Shown here: in pieces, positions 1 through 9,660 of the stretch
Layout of the letters: the number at the start of each line of letters is the position of its first letter
Position numbering within the stretch: the first letter of the stretch is position 1
Translations under genes and position numbers: made by a program
Assembly (NCBI GenBank): GCA_027405735.1
Contig: JAPEHQ010000007.1
Location: 1,327,001 to 1,391,000 of the forward strand
Direction: 5' to 3'
Length of the DNA stretch: 64,000 bases
From: Mucor racemosus
Taxonomy: Eukaryota > Mucoromycota > Mucoromycetes > Mucorales > Mucoraceae
The notes under the pieces: model-generated
Databases searched by the model: none
The model's input: only the letters and a program-made list of their open reading frames with translations
Told to the model about the DNA's origin: nothing

Positions 1-143
1 TCTATCTATCAAAATGTTGCAATTTTTACCACACAATGAATGCACCTTTTATCTATCTTGACCTCGTTTTACATTGAGTATCTGCTTTTTACCAGTTATA
101 TTTTCTCTGATTTATTAATATTCGGTCATATTTAACGATAGTG
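1..143. repeat. Left arm of a 143-bp inverted repeat, cut by window edge
   Basis: The first 143 bases match the reverse complement of 11552-11693 with only a few scattered differences. The two arms are about 11.4 kb apart and point inward. They could be the terminal repeats of one large DNA element or two opposed copies of a dispersed repeat. The left arm starts at base 1, so its outer end and any target duplication cannot be seen. Confidence 0.75.
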
Positions 144-732
144 TATTAAATTACAATTTACTAGTATACTGTTGGTAGTTTTTTATTATTGCTTTAAAAA
201 CTTGATCCTATTATTATTATTATTACCACTGATTATAATTGTCAAACTGATTGATTCATATAGTATATCATATTATTATTTCGCATTAGTAGAGATTATA
301 CAATTGATATTTGCATTTAAAACTGGTGAATTGGAAAGTTGGTGTCTGTCTTTAGTTTGACGAATAATGCGTACTTTGGTTTTCCAGTATAGTTTATAAT
401 TCTAGGTGTTTCTACTCCTAAAAACTGAATTTCCAAATAATGCAACTGCATCTGTTGAATATCACTTGAGTTTCTTCTGATTTATCGAAAGGTAAATCGT
501 ATAAACTTAATCAAATGAAAAAGTACCGTTTCATTATGAGCTTCTAGAGGGGATTTATATACTAATTGAATGAGTGTATTAAATGTGAGTGATAATATAA
601 TTAGAATGAGCATTTGGATATTGTGTGGATATATTGGAATCATGCTTCTATGATTCAATAGTAGCATGATGATAGACGCATGGAATATGACCGTGCTTGA
701 CTTGCATGTTGAACATCATGGTTTGACAGATG
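144..732. other. AT-rich stretch, nothing recognised
   Basis: Only short chance reading frames are present. No domain, RNA gene or repeat end was recognised. Confidence 0.5.
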
Positions 733-967
733 TGTCGGTTTTCGAAGATATTAAACAGCCAATTTTGAAGCCAATTCTATTTCTAACTCACATTGAAATG
801 TAATTCTTATAAATAGTCTTTTAAACCAAGACCTAGAAGCTCTTGGTTGTTCTTTCTTTTACCATTAGTTTTTCTAGTAATAAAGCCTATGTTCTCCACG
901 ATAAATGTTACTAGTCTTTATTATTATTCTTTCTATAAATAAAATTGTATGTATCCATAAACTCTCA
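733..967 (+). mobile_element. Solo LTR, family A, with 5-bp target duplication
   Basis: This 235-bp unit begins TGTCGGTT and ends AACTCTCA. It is flanked on both sides by AGATG, a perfect 5-bp target duplication. It matches the units at 57629-57860 (reverse) and 58976-59206. The AATAAAGCC..TACGTTCTCC core and the CTCTCA end also resemble the LTRs of the chromovirus at 43394-49718, so family A probably belongs to a related Ty3/gypsy lineage. No internal region remains, as expected after LTR-LTR recombination. Confidence 0.88.
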
Positions 968-1309
968 AGATGTTCTAAATTGGTAATTCGGTAATTCCTA
1001 ATTCTGATAGATCATCTTCTGTGCGTTGTAGCTCATGTTATTATACTAACTCCCATTTTGGCAAATATTGCTTTACATTCATCCATATTCAAATTTTGTC
1101 TTGTACAGCTTAATATTAATGTGCTAACAATGAGTTTTGTTTATATTTCCATCAAAAATTTGCATTTTTTCAGAAAATTTGTACTACAAATCTCTGAAAA
1201 GCTCTATTATCATTTCCAAAAAGAAAAAATACACCTTAATTTGCTGCATTTCCCAAAATAGTAAATATATCATATTATATTATTATATAATAAATATATA
1301 TATATCACG
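968..1309. other. AT-rich spacer between solo LTR and MITE-like units
   Basis: No gene or RNA recognised. The last 60 bases are an (AT)-rich low-complexity run. Confidence 0.45.
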
Positions 1310-1643
1310 CACTGCAACTAATTCTCACTGAATACGCAGGGAATACGCATCATGGTAAAACGAACATATTACCTTACAGTGGAATACGGTGTAATAATAC
1401 GCTCATATTATGGTGATGGAACTCGCATATTACATGCATACTCCAACGTTTTATTCAGCATTTTACGCTTTCTACAAGCTCTCTATATTAAATCTTTTTT
1501 TATTTGCTCATTTTGAAAATATTACCATTATATTAAAATGTTTTCAAATTTTTCATTGCTTACATAATTTTCTTTACACTAAAGAAAAATTTGGACGTAT
1601 TACCTGCAGGGAAAACAGGATAATACGGACTTTAGTTGCAGTG
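1310..1643. mobile_element. MITE-like unit 1, CACTGCAACTA inverted ends
   Basis: This 334-bp unit starts CACTGCAACTA and ends with its exact reverse complement TAGTTGCAGTG. The interior repeats the motif GGGAATACG/TAATACG on both strands and has no coding potential. It is directly followed, after TAT, by a second diverged copy. A fragment of the same family lies at about 13075-13134. The transposase family is not determined. Confidence 0.75.
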
Positions 1644-1646
1644 TAT

Positions 1647-2017
1647 CACTGCAACTAATTCTCGCTGAATACGCAGGGAATACGCATGGTAAAACGAACA
1701 TATTACCTCCGTATTCAGTAAATGGTAATACGAACATATTACTTTACAGTGGAATACAGTGTAGTAATACGCTCATATTATGGTGATGGAACTCGCATAT
1801 TACATGCATACTCCAACGTTTTATTCAACATTTTACGTTTTCTACAGGCTCTCTATATTCTTAAACCTTTTTTTATTTGCTCATTTTGAAAATATTACCA
1901 TTATATTACAATGTTTTCAAATTTTTTCATTGCTTAAATAATTTTCTTTACGCTAAAAAAAAATCTGGGCGTATTACCTGCAGGGAATACGAGGGAATAC
2001 GCTCTATAGTTGCAGTG
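1647..2017. mobile_element. MITE-like unit 2, tandem copy
   Basis: This 371-bp unit has the same 11-bp inverted ends as the preceding unit and is homologous throughout. It carries about 37 extra bases near the left end, consisting of another round of the internal TATTAC/GTATTC motif. It is bounded by TAT on each side (1644-1646 and 2018-2020), a possible 3-bp target duplication of the PIF/Harbinger kind, though that class normally uses TWA. Confidence 0.75.
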
Positions 2018-2074
2018 TATTTTTGTACACATTTTAAAGTTATGTTATTTATTTTAGAACAGAAATCATGAAAT

Positions 2075-2147
2075 GCGGGTATAGCTCAGCTGGGAGAGCG
2101 TTAGACTGAAGATCTAAAGGTCAGGTGTTCGATCCACTTTAGCCGCA
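2075..2147 (+). tRNA. tRNA-Phe (anticodon GAA), intronless
   Basis: This 73-nt cloverleaf has D-arm GCTC..GAGC, anticodon stem TTAGA/TCTAA around loop CTGAAGA (anticodon GAA), and T-loop TTCGATC with stem AGGTG/CACTT. The encoded 3' end is A without CCA, as in eukaryotes. One defect is seen: acceptor position 5 pairs G with G. A T6 Pol III terminator follows after 4 nt. The gene may be functional or a slightly decayed copy. It has no intron and stands alone among repeats. Confidence 0.88.
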
Positions 2148-2151
2148 TTCA

Positions 2152-2157
2152 TTTTTT
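2152..2157 (+). terminator. Pol III T6 terminator of tRNA-Phe
   Basis: A run of six T lies four bases after the tRNA discriminator base, the usual position for Pol III termination. Confidence 0.6.
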
Positions 2158-2246
2158 ACTGTTTTTTGTATTTTGCTTACGTAATATTGTCGTGTGCAAA
2201 GATATATCGTTGCAAATCTCACAGCAACTCTTCTTTTTTTTCTTAA

Positions 2247-2876
2247 ATAAATTACTATCAATCAAAATAAACAAACAATCTTGATCCCCAAAAATTACAT
2301 TATACTTCCAGATTCTAGTTCAGAAGTAACGCAAATCATACACGAAATTCACCAAACCTTATATACTATTGATTTAATCTCCCATTGTATTATTTTACAA
2401 CTCATACAAAAGAACAACAGATTCAATTACCATAAATACAACATAACCGAATATTGACAGGATCAATATCTGAAATCTTTGTCTAATCTTTCCAAATTCA
2501 AACATTATCAACATCAAGGATGTTCTAACAGACAAACATTAGTATAAATAACAACATTTAAAAAAGAACAATTAATAAAGATATCTTATTTCTTACCTAT
2601 ATTTTGATTATATACTATTCTTCATATCATTTTTGATATTCTTTACTTTACATTTTCTATTTTATAAGATCACTTGAACTATTTTATATATATTTCATTG
2701 TACATTTCTTACTTTTCTTTATTCATTTCGTTTTATATATTTATATAAAACATTATTATAGTTGGACAACTTAAAACCTGGTGCTCATTTAATAGATATA
2801 ACTGCATTGGCTATACTCTATTCTCTTATTCTTTATTTTGTATTCACTTTACTACAATCTCAATTGTACTGTAACA
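2247..2876. repeat. Tandem duplicated non-coding unit, copy 1
   Basis: This unit of about 630 bp is repeated immediately downstream. Shared landmarks are CAAAATAAACAAACAATCTTG at the start, the CGAATATTGACAGGATCAAT block in the middle and the ACTTAAAACCTGGTGCTCAT block near the end. No coding sequence is seen. The last 100 bp also match both arms of the fold-back at 5608-5974. Confidence 0.7.
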
Positions 2877-3491
2877 ATGAATTATTACCTGTCAAAATAA
2901 ACAAACAATCTTGATCCCCAAAAACTATATTATACTTCCAGATCCTACAAGTTCGGAAGTAACACAAACCATACACGAAATTCACCAAACCTTATGTATT
3001 ATTGATTTAATCTCCCATTATATTTTCACAACTCATACAAAAAGAACAACAACAGAGTCAATTATCATTAATACAGCATAGCCGAATATTGACAGGATCA
3101 ATATCTGAAATCTTTGCTTAATCTTTACAAATCTTTACTCAGTGATTATGAATCAACACATATTCATGGAAGTATACGGATGTAACCACATCTCATATCA
3201 CCATAATCAACAAACTCAACTTTTTTATTAGATGTCAGTAAAAACATTTTATTATCAAATTCAAACAACATTAGTATAAATAATAACATTTAAAAAGAAC
3301 AATTAATAAACATATCTTATTTCTTACCTATATTCTTGATTATATACTATTTTCATAATCATTTTGATATCATTTACTATTTTATAAGATCTCTTGAACT
3401 ATTTTCTATATATTCGATTGTACATTTCTTATTTTTTCATTATTCATTTCGTTTTATATATTTATATAAAACATTTATTACAATTAGACAA
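2877..3491. repeat. Tandem duplicated unit, copy 2 (continues at 5604)
   Basis: This is the second copy of the preceding unit, with an insertion of roughly 130 bp relative to copy 1. It is interrupted at GACAA by a solo LTR. The sequence resumes after the LTR at 5604 and continues to about 5720. Joining the two sides restores the order seen in copy 1. Confidence 0.7.
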
Positions 3492-3697
3492 TGTGGAATA
3501 GGTAGAGATATTTACGGAAAAAAAGTGTAAAAAACAATAGGGATTCGGCTAGATAATATTAGGATTTTATTATCAAATTAAATTCTACTTGAGGACTTTT
3601 GTAGTAATAAATGTTCTCTTTATATAGTTTTCATCAGAGAGATTAGGTAATCATTCCTAGGTCCATACATAGTCAATAATACCCCTTGTCAAATATA

Positions 3698-5342
3698 CAG
3701 TGACCCCCAAAACTGTCCCAATGTTTCTTAGTTTTAAGTTTAGTATGATTTTCAGGTACAACAAATATATTTAAAGTACGATATATTTTATATATTTCGG
3801 AAGATCAATTAATTTCCTTTTATATTAAATTAAAAAAATCTCGAATTTTATTGGTCAATTGAATTTATACCCAATTTGGGACAGTATATGCATTGGGACA
3901 GTTTTGAGAGCCATTTTTGATTTTTAGATAATCGATGATTGTAGAACCATAATTTGCACTAGTATCTTGAACGCTTGGAAATCAGTAAATAAACACCTAA
4001 TTAGGTAAAGAAAATAAAAAAGATGCATATTTCATATACAGATTCTGGTGCTTTGGCCTATTGAAAATTAATATGAAAAAACTTCAGGAGAATAAGGAAA
4101 ATGATGCCATTAGTCTTTTAAACACCGGTAAATCAGTGCGCCAAGTTGCGGAAATACTGCATGTAGGTAAGCCTGTTGTGGAAAAAATTAAAAAACGGTG
4201 TTGCACAAGTTTGGGTGTGTCTAAAAGGGGTCGACTTAAATTTCTGTTTGAATCTGATGAAAGGTTTTGTGTTCGCCAAGCAACAAAAAAAGCAGTCAAA
4301 AATTCAAGTAACATTTTAAAATACTTGAGAGTAATTTCGGAGTTAATAAAAGCCCGGAAACTGTCCGAAATCGCTCCGTAGGGGGAGCATAGGAGCAATT
4401 ATCAAGCCTAAAAAACCTATGCTGTCTCCGGCTAATATTAAAAGGCGTTTAGAATGGTGTCATCTTCGCAAGGATTGGACTTCCGACGAACGGAAAAGGG
4501 TGATTTGATCAGATGAGACCAACATTAATAGATTTAACTTAAATGGAAGAAGCTGGCTTTGGATTTGAGACGGTGAGAGCTTGAAATCTAATTATGTGAA
4601 GATGACCGTTATAGATGGCGGTGGGAGTGTCATATTTTGGAGGGCCATTACGTATGCCGGAGTTCGATAGATATGCAGAATTGAGGGTACTGTGGATCGA
4701 CATTTGTATAAACAAATCTTTGAAGACGATTTGGAGCGGACTTTCAATTTTACTTTGGATAAATTAGGCCTTCGTCGTGATCAGATCATTTTCCAGCATG
4801 ACAATGCTCCAAAGCATACATCAAATTTAGTCAAGGAATATCTATTGGATCAAGACTATGAAGTAATAAATTGGTCTCCGCTATCTCCTGACTTGAATCC
4901 GATCGAAAATATGTGGATCTTATTAAAGAGGAGGCTTAATGAGTAAAAAACAGCGCCCAAATGAATCCTTGATCTTTCGGAGCGTGTAACTGAGGTTTGG
5001 TACAACACCATTAAACAGGAGGAGTGCCAAAAAGTTTTTGATAGCATGCCCAATTGTGTGAAAGTATATTTGGAAAGAAACGGCCTTTGGACGGACTATT
5101 AAATAGGATTATATTTTTTCCCGCGTAAGCTCCCAAAACTGTCCCAATGCATATGCTGTCCCAGACAGGGTATAAATATAGCGGACCAATGAAATTCGAG
5201 ATTTTTTTAATTTAATATAAAAGGAAATTAATTGATCTTCCGAAATATATAAAATATGTCGTACTTTAAATATATTTGTTGTACCTGAAAATCATACTAA
5301 ACTCAAAACTAGGAAACATTGGGACAGTTTTGGGGGTCACTG
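3698..5342 (+). mobile_element. Tc1/mariner element with about 215-bp terminal inverted repeats
   Basis: The element is 1645 bp. It begins CAGTGACCCCCAAAACTGTC and ends with the reverse complement. The inverted repeats run about 215 bp (3698-3912 and 5128-5342). TA flanks both ends (3696-3697, 5343-5344). The family B LTR at 49829-50299 preserves the empty site, reading straight through the TA. The arms differ by indels and substitutions, and the transposase is broken, so this copy is decayed. Confidence 0.93.
4061..5101 (+). pseudogene. Tc1-type DD34E transposase, inactivated
   Basis: An N-terminal helix-turn-helix region (about 4061-4380) is followed by a frame change near 4380-4392. After that comes the typical Tc1 catalytic core: SDETNINRF near 4520 (first D), FQHDNAPKH near 4790 (second D) and SPDLNPIENMW near 4890 (E), with 34 residues between second D and E. 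Two TGG codons expected in this family read TGA (in VI.SDE and LWI.DGE), and a TAA follows RRLNE at about 4944 before the tail resumes to its stop at 5101. The gene cannot make a full transposase. Family assignment is firm; the ancestral start is uncertain. Confidence 0.9.
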
Positions 5343-5607
5343 TAAGTCTTGGTAGCAACCAATCGGTGTATTCATAGAGTTCATGAGTTTTTGATCATAA
5401 TGGTGTGATTAGATCCATATTATGTTGATTGGTCTTTAACTATAAGTTGCTAGGATTGAAGCTCGGTAGAAAGTTTATATTAGTATGAATCAGCATATAT
5501 CATTCATTTAGTAGTGTAATGTCTATTCATACCAGCTGTACTTTAATTGGGAATCAGATGAAATGGAGATCAATATAGTGGATAAATGTGTACATATTCC
5601 ACAGACA

Positions 5608-5974
5608 ACTTAAAATCTGGTGCTCATTTGATAGATATCATTGCATTGGCTATACTCTTTTTTCTTATTCTTTACTTTATATTCACTTTACTACAATCTA
5701 AATTGTAACATCCGATAATAAAAATAATAATAATAATAGTATAAATATTATATCTTCAATGTCAAACTTAATAACCATTGTTTTTTAACATAACTGTATT
5801 TGTCTCATTGCATTATTATTATCACGACATAATATCAAGCAATTTTCATTATTATTTTTATTATCGGATGTTACAATTGAGATTGTAGTAAAGTGAATAT
5901 AAAGTAAAGAATAAGAAAAAAGAGTAGTATAGCCAATGCAATGATATCTATTAAATGAGCACCAGGTTTTAAGT
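5608..5974. repeat. Fold-back repeat, arms about 131 bp
   Basis: Left arm 5608-5738 and right arm about 5843-5974 are inverted copies starting ACTTAAAA(T/C)CTGGTGCTC. They are separated by about 105 bp of unrelated AT-rich sequence. The outer 100 bp of each arm is the same sequence found at the end of the tandem unit at 2769-2870. It could be a fold-back element or an inverted duplication made by repair. Confidence 0.75.
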
Positions 5975-5984
5975 AACGTTCCCA

Positions 5985-6355
5985 AAATGACCGAGCCCAA
6001 GCGAGCGCAAGCAATTTCAGCAAGCATTTACCGAGCCTAAAATATCTGAAAGTTACTCAAGCAAGCCCAAGCCTAAGCAACGGCTCCTCGAGCAGTTTTA
6101 TATCGAGCATTCTCAGTTTTGAGTGCAAGCAAGCAAGCAGGTTTACACGTAAGCAAGCAAGCCTACTATCTCAATTTGAAGCAATTCGAGCAAGCATAAT
6201 ACAAGCAAGCTTTCAATGTTTTCGGTGAGCGCCAAGCAGGAAATTGCTAAAGAAAAGTTAATCAAGCAAGCCAAAGCAAGTAATGATCTGAAAAAAGCGC
6301 AATTCAAGCGAGCCCAAGCATAGGGTTCGCTCGCTTGCTTATGCTCACACAGCTC
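5985..6355. repeat. CAAGC/GAGC motif cluster, possible hAT-like MITE
   Basis: Across about 370 bp the short words CAAGC, GAGC and CGAGCCCAAGC occur dozens of times. They lie mostly on the plus strand at the left and as GCTCGCTTGCTTATGCTC on the minus strand at the right end. Dense subterminal repeats of this kind are typical of hAT elements. I could not find a convincing target duplication, so element boundaries are not claimed. Confidence 0.5.
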
Positions 6356-6360
6356 GATTG

Positions 6361-6879
6361 CGATCGCAATAAGATATGGTTACTACATTCATATACTTCC
6401 GAAATCTACGAAAATAAATCATATCAACTAATAGCCTGTATGGATACAGATACAGCATGTTATTGAATGCTATATCTATTAACTAATATTGTCACTTCGG
6501 GCTGTCATTATATAATAATCTGTCATTAGTATATAAACCCCATCATGAATAAAAGAATAAGAATCAGTTTAGTCATTATCTTAGTTTGACCCACTGCTGG
6601 AAAGCTGAAATTTATCAAGCATTCACTTTGTTTTATTACTTTTAATTATTCTAGCTTATCAGATATATAATATATGTTAGAATAAAACAACCACTCTAAA
6701 AAAATTGTTTACTCCACCTCCGTTTGTTATTATAAATTATAAAAATATTCAAATAAATTTAATGCGGTACACATTTATTGGAGTAAACTTGAATTCAAGA
6801 ACATCAATCGATTTTAAATCTTTAAAATTTGAGTGTCCACTTTGCTCAATAATTGTATAGTTTTATACTCAAGGACTTT
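6361..6879. other. AT-rich spacer, nothing recognised
   Basis: No coding domain or repeat end seen. Confidence 0.4.
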
Positions 6880-9660
6880 TAGGATATACCGTAGACGCTG
6901 CAAAATAGAAATAAATTGCTCGAGTTATGCTGTCTGCTCCTGGAATTATTTTATATCATGCAAGACACAAAACATTTTTTATAGAAGTATTTCTTCTGGT
7001 TTTATTTGAAGTTCTTGTATCGAAAAGACTCAAAGCAAGTAAAATTTATTGCTGCGCTTTTCCCTTAAAAGCAAGGTTCAATTTTTTACCCATGCTCAAA
7101 TTTTTTTATTGATAAATAACAACACAAGAAAATTATAGGTGTAGTTGTACCTGGCATGTTCAAGCTTAATCCAAAACAACGCGTTTCTAAAAAACTGTAT
7201 CTCCAGCAGTTAGCATAATTTATTTTATGCTAATTTTTATATTTTTACAGTTATTTCACCGCTAAAAAAATTTTAAGCCTGAATGTTTTACTGAAACTAA
7301 TAAGAATTAGACAAGAGTAAAAGGTGGGTTTTATTCAATGAAGAGGAGAATGAGATTGTATATAGAAGAGATTATCAAGTAATACAATTGCTAATTAATG
7401 GTGTAACAATAACAATATCCTGATAATACGTCTACTGTAGCGTTATATCTAGATTCTGATATAACACTAAATATCGACAAAAAATTAAGATCGTATACTA
7501 GCAATTGTTGCGTCGTCCACAGGTTATTATAGTAGTTTGTAAGATAATAAACCTTTTGAGTTTTAATCCTTATTGTAAAACTAAACTAATTAATCTGGGA
7601 TGACGTACGTAATTGTTCTTAGTCAATTGAAGAGTGGTCCGGAATACGGTATGCGGGATATGCGAGACATACCATTTAGTTGTACGAAATATGCACTCCC
7701 CAAATATGCTGTTTAGGACATAGACTAGACTGGGTACATGTATTACTAGTAGAAGTGCTCAAAGGATTATTTAGACATTATTCTTAGCATAGAACGATGA
7801 GTATGAGGTGATAATGATGTATGCCAATTTTATTTCATTTAGTTATGTTACATTTAGTCTATGATGAAATGGTGTAGCCTGAGATCCTGAAGTGAGCCAA
7901 TCATGAACTCGTTCCTGGAAATGGAATTCAACTATTCCATTTGCATCAACATTCACGGTCTAAAGTAAATCAAGCATGAAGATCCGATATACTTAACTTG
8001 GTCGTATCCTACTAAACTTGCTATGGCCAACCTATTATATCATCATGTTGTAATCAACTAGTTCTTCAAGACGATGAAATAATCCTTTCATACACTCTGT
8101 ATTGTAGACTCTATATCCACGCTTCCAAAACATATAAATACCCTGAATCCTGATGTCGTTCGAGATGGATTCATTATCTTTTTTACCTACAATATACTCA
8201 ATAAATATATCTAGTTTTCACTTTATTTTCTAGTTATTCATTGTGTATATTTAAACATATACTATGTCATTAATGTAAATAAATACTGACCTAATGGATA
8301 AAATTGTAATATAAAATTTGTACATAAATAGGACAGATTATTGATATTAAATAAAGATTCTCTTCAGCTTTTGTGTGTAATTTAATTTACCCAGTTTCTT
8401 TATTAAATTATACATTCTTTCTTACAACAATATTTATTTTAAATCTTGCGCATTTTAGCAATTACTTCAATAATAAACTTACACTTGGTCTAAAGTGCTC
8501 TATAGCACATTCAAGTATAAAAAAAACTGCGAGTACTTTTTTTTTTATCATTTCATGTCCTTTTTTAATGTTTTTGTAGCAGATTACAAAATATTTGCTA
8601 AATTAATCAGTCTTTTTATCACATTAATGCCATCAATCTTGTTGAGCTCTCTCGGATCCAATTTAGTTTTCTTCAAAATATTAATTTTTTGTGGAGATAT
8701 CCTCAAAAATGTGTACAAAGAGATATCTTCGCTTCTAGTTTCAATTTTTTTCCTGTATACCCTCATCCTAAATTCTGAAAAATTTGAAACTTTTTTGAAT
8801 AAAATCTTGTTTTTTCTACGAAAAATGCAGTTAAATAATTTACCAATGACTCGATCGATAGATAATTTTGCTGCAAATTATATCCATTACTTATATATGA
8901 AGCGTGCTTATAAAAAATGATGTATATCTTCAAAAAACATTCAAAATTTTCATCACATTTCACGCAAAATTCAATGTAAAACATTTGCCTAAATTTTATT
9001 TAAATGGATGCAGAATTCAAAACTACACAAGAAACATTTAATATGTTAGTTCAACTTAGTAGTTCATGAACTATTAAACAATTTTGTTTTTGAATCATTT
9101 TTCGGTCATTTTTTTAAATCAATTTTGGAACGCAGTTACCATAGATTTTAGGCTATAATATGAACTATTATTTTAATTATCTCGACGAAAAATTAAATTT
9201 TTTTGCTGAAACAAAAAATTCAGAGTAGTTTTCAGTTAGATGTATCTTGTGAATAATATGAAAAATAAGCACCTTGATTTGGGCGCTTAAATTTTACAAT
9301 TAATGTTAGGTCAACCTTGGTCAATGTTAGGCCAGTGCACTTAAATTTTTGTATCAACACTTCTGTTTTCGGGCATACACAGTATTAGTGGTCTACAGAA
9401 GAGAGATACATCTTCGTTAAAGATATTACGTAATTTAATTCAATACAGGGTAAAAGCAATTGAAAAATTCGAAAACTATTTGAAATCCATCTGGAACCTA
9501 CTTTTTGCAATTGTAAGAAATCGACAACATCAACCCTATCTCGAGGAATTGTGATCCTAATAACTTCCAACTTTACATGATAGTATAAGGTGTACATTTT
9601 TGACACGCTTACCGCAAAGGACAACTTCCAAAACCTACTGTGTGCTGAGAAAATTATCGA
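6880..9660 (+). repeat. Dispersed repeat R1, copy A (interrupted)
   Basis: The 5' part (about 6880-7280) and 3' part (about 8470-9660) match the other R1 copies at 27590, 41760 (reverse), 50380 and 58200. Between them lie about 1.2 kb of other sequence, including a solo LTR at 7710-8257. The best conserved block is 8620-8770, containing the phrase GTGGAGATATCCT. The segment 9290-9600 is shared only with the 58200 copy. This is the most diverged of the five. No known domain is visible on either strand. Confidence 0.65.
7710..8257 (+). mobile_element. Solo LTR, family C
   Basis: This 548-bp unit begins TGTTTAGGACATAG and ends GTATATTTAAACA. It is nearly identical to 56558-57105, which has the same length. 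The flanking pentamers are TATGC and TATAC, an imperfect match that may be a mutated target duplication. A TATAAATA-like box lies near 8130 and AATAAATAT near 8200, as expected for an LTR promoter and polyadenylation region. Confidence 0.83.

Larger units (their letters stand above)
3492..5603 (+). mobile_element. Solo LTR, family B, interrupted by a Tc1 element
   Basis: The unit starts TGTGGAAT, ends ATTCCACA and is flanked by GACAA on both sides. Without the inserted Tc1 element (3698-5342 plus the duplicated TA) the LTR is about 465 bp. It matches the uninterrupted family B solo LTR at 49829-50299 along its length. The order of events is readable: tandem repeat, then LTR, then Tc1. Confidence 0.88.

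Noticed and set aside
4500..4580. Classical RIP as the cause of Trp-to-stop changes
   Set aside because: The mutated C lies in CpC, not CpA, context on the opposite strand, so the known RIP signature does not fit.
5985..6355. Assigning exact hAT boundaries to the CAAGC cluster
   Set aside because: No 8-bp duplication or matching terminal repeats could be found, so only a repeat cluster is reported.
8495..8920. Open frame of 141 codons inside R1 copy A
   Set aside because: Both strands are open across this AT-rich repeat, no domain is visible and other copies carry stops in the same frame, so I did not call a gene.
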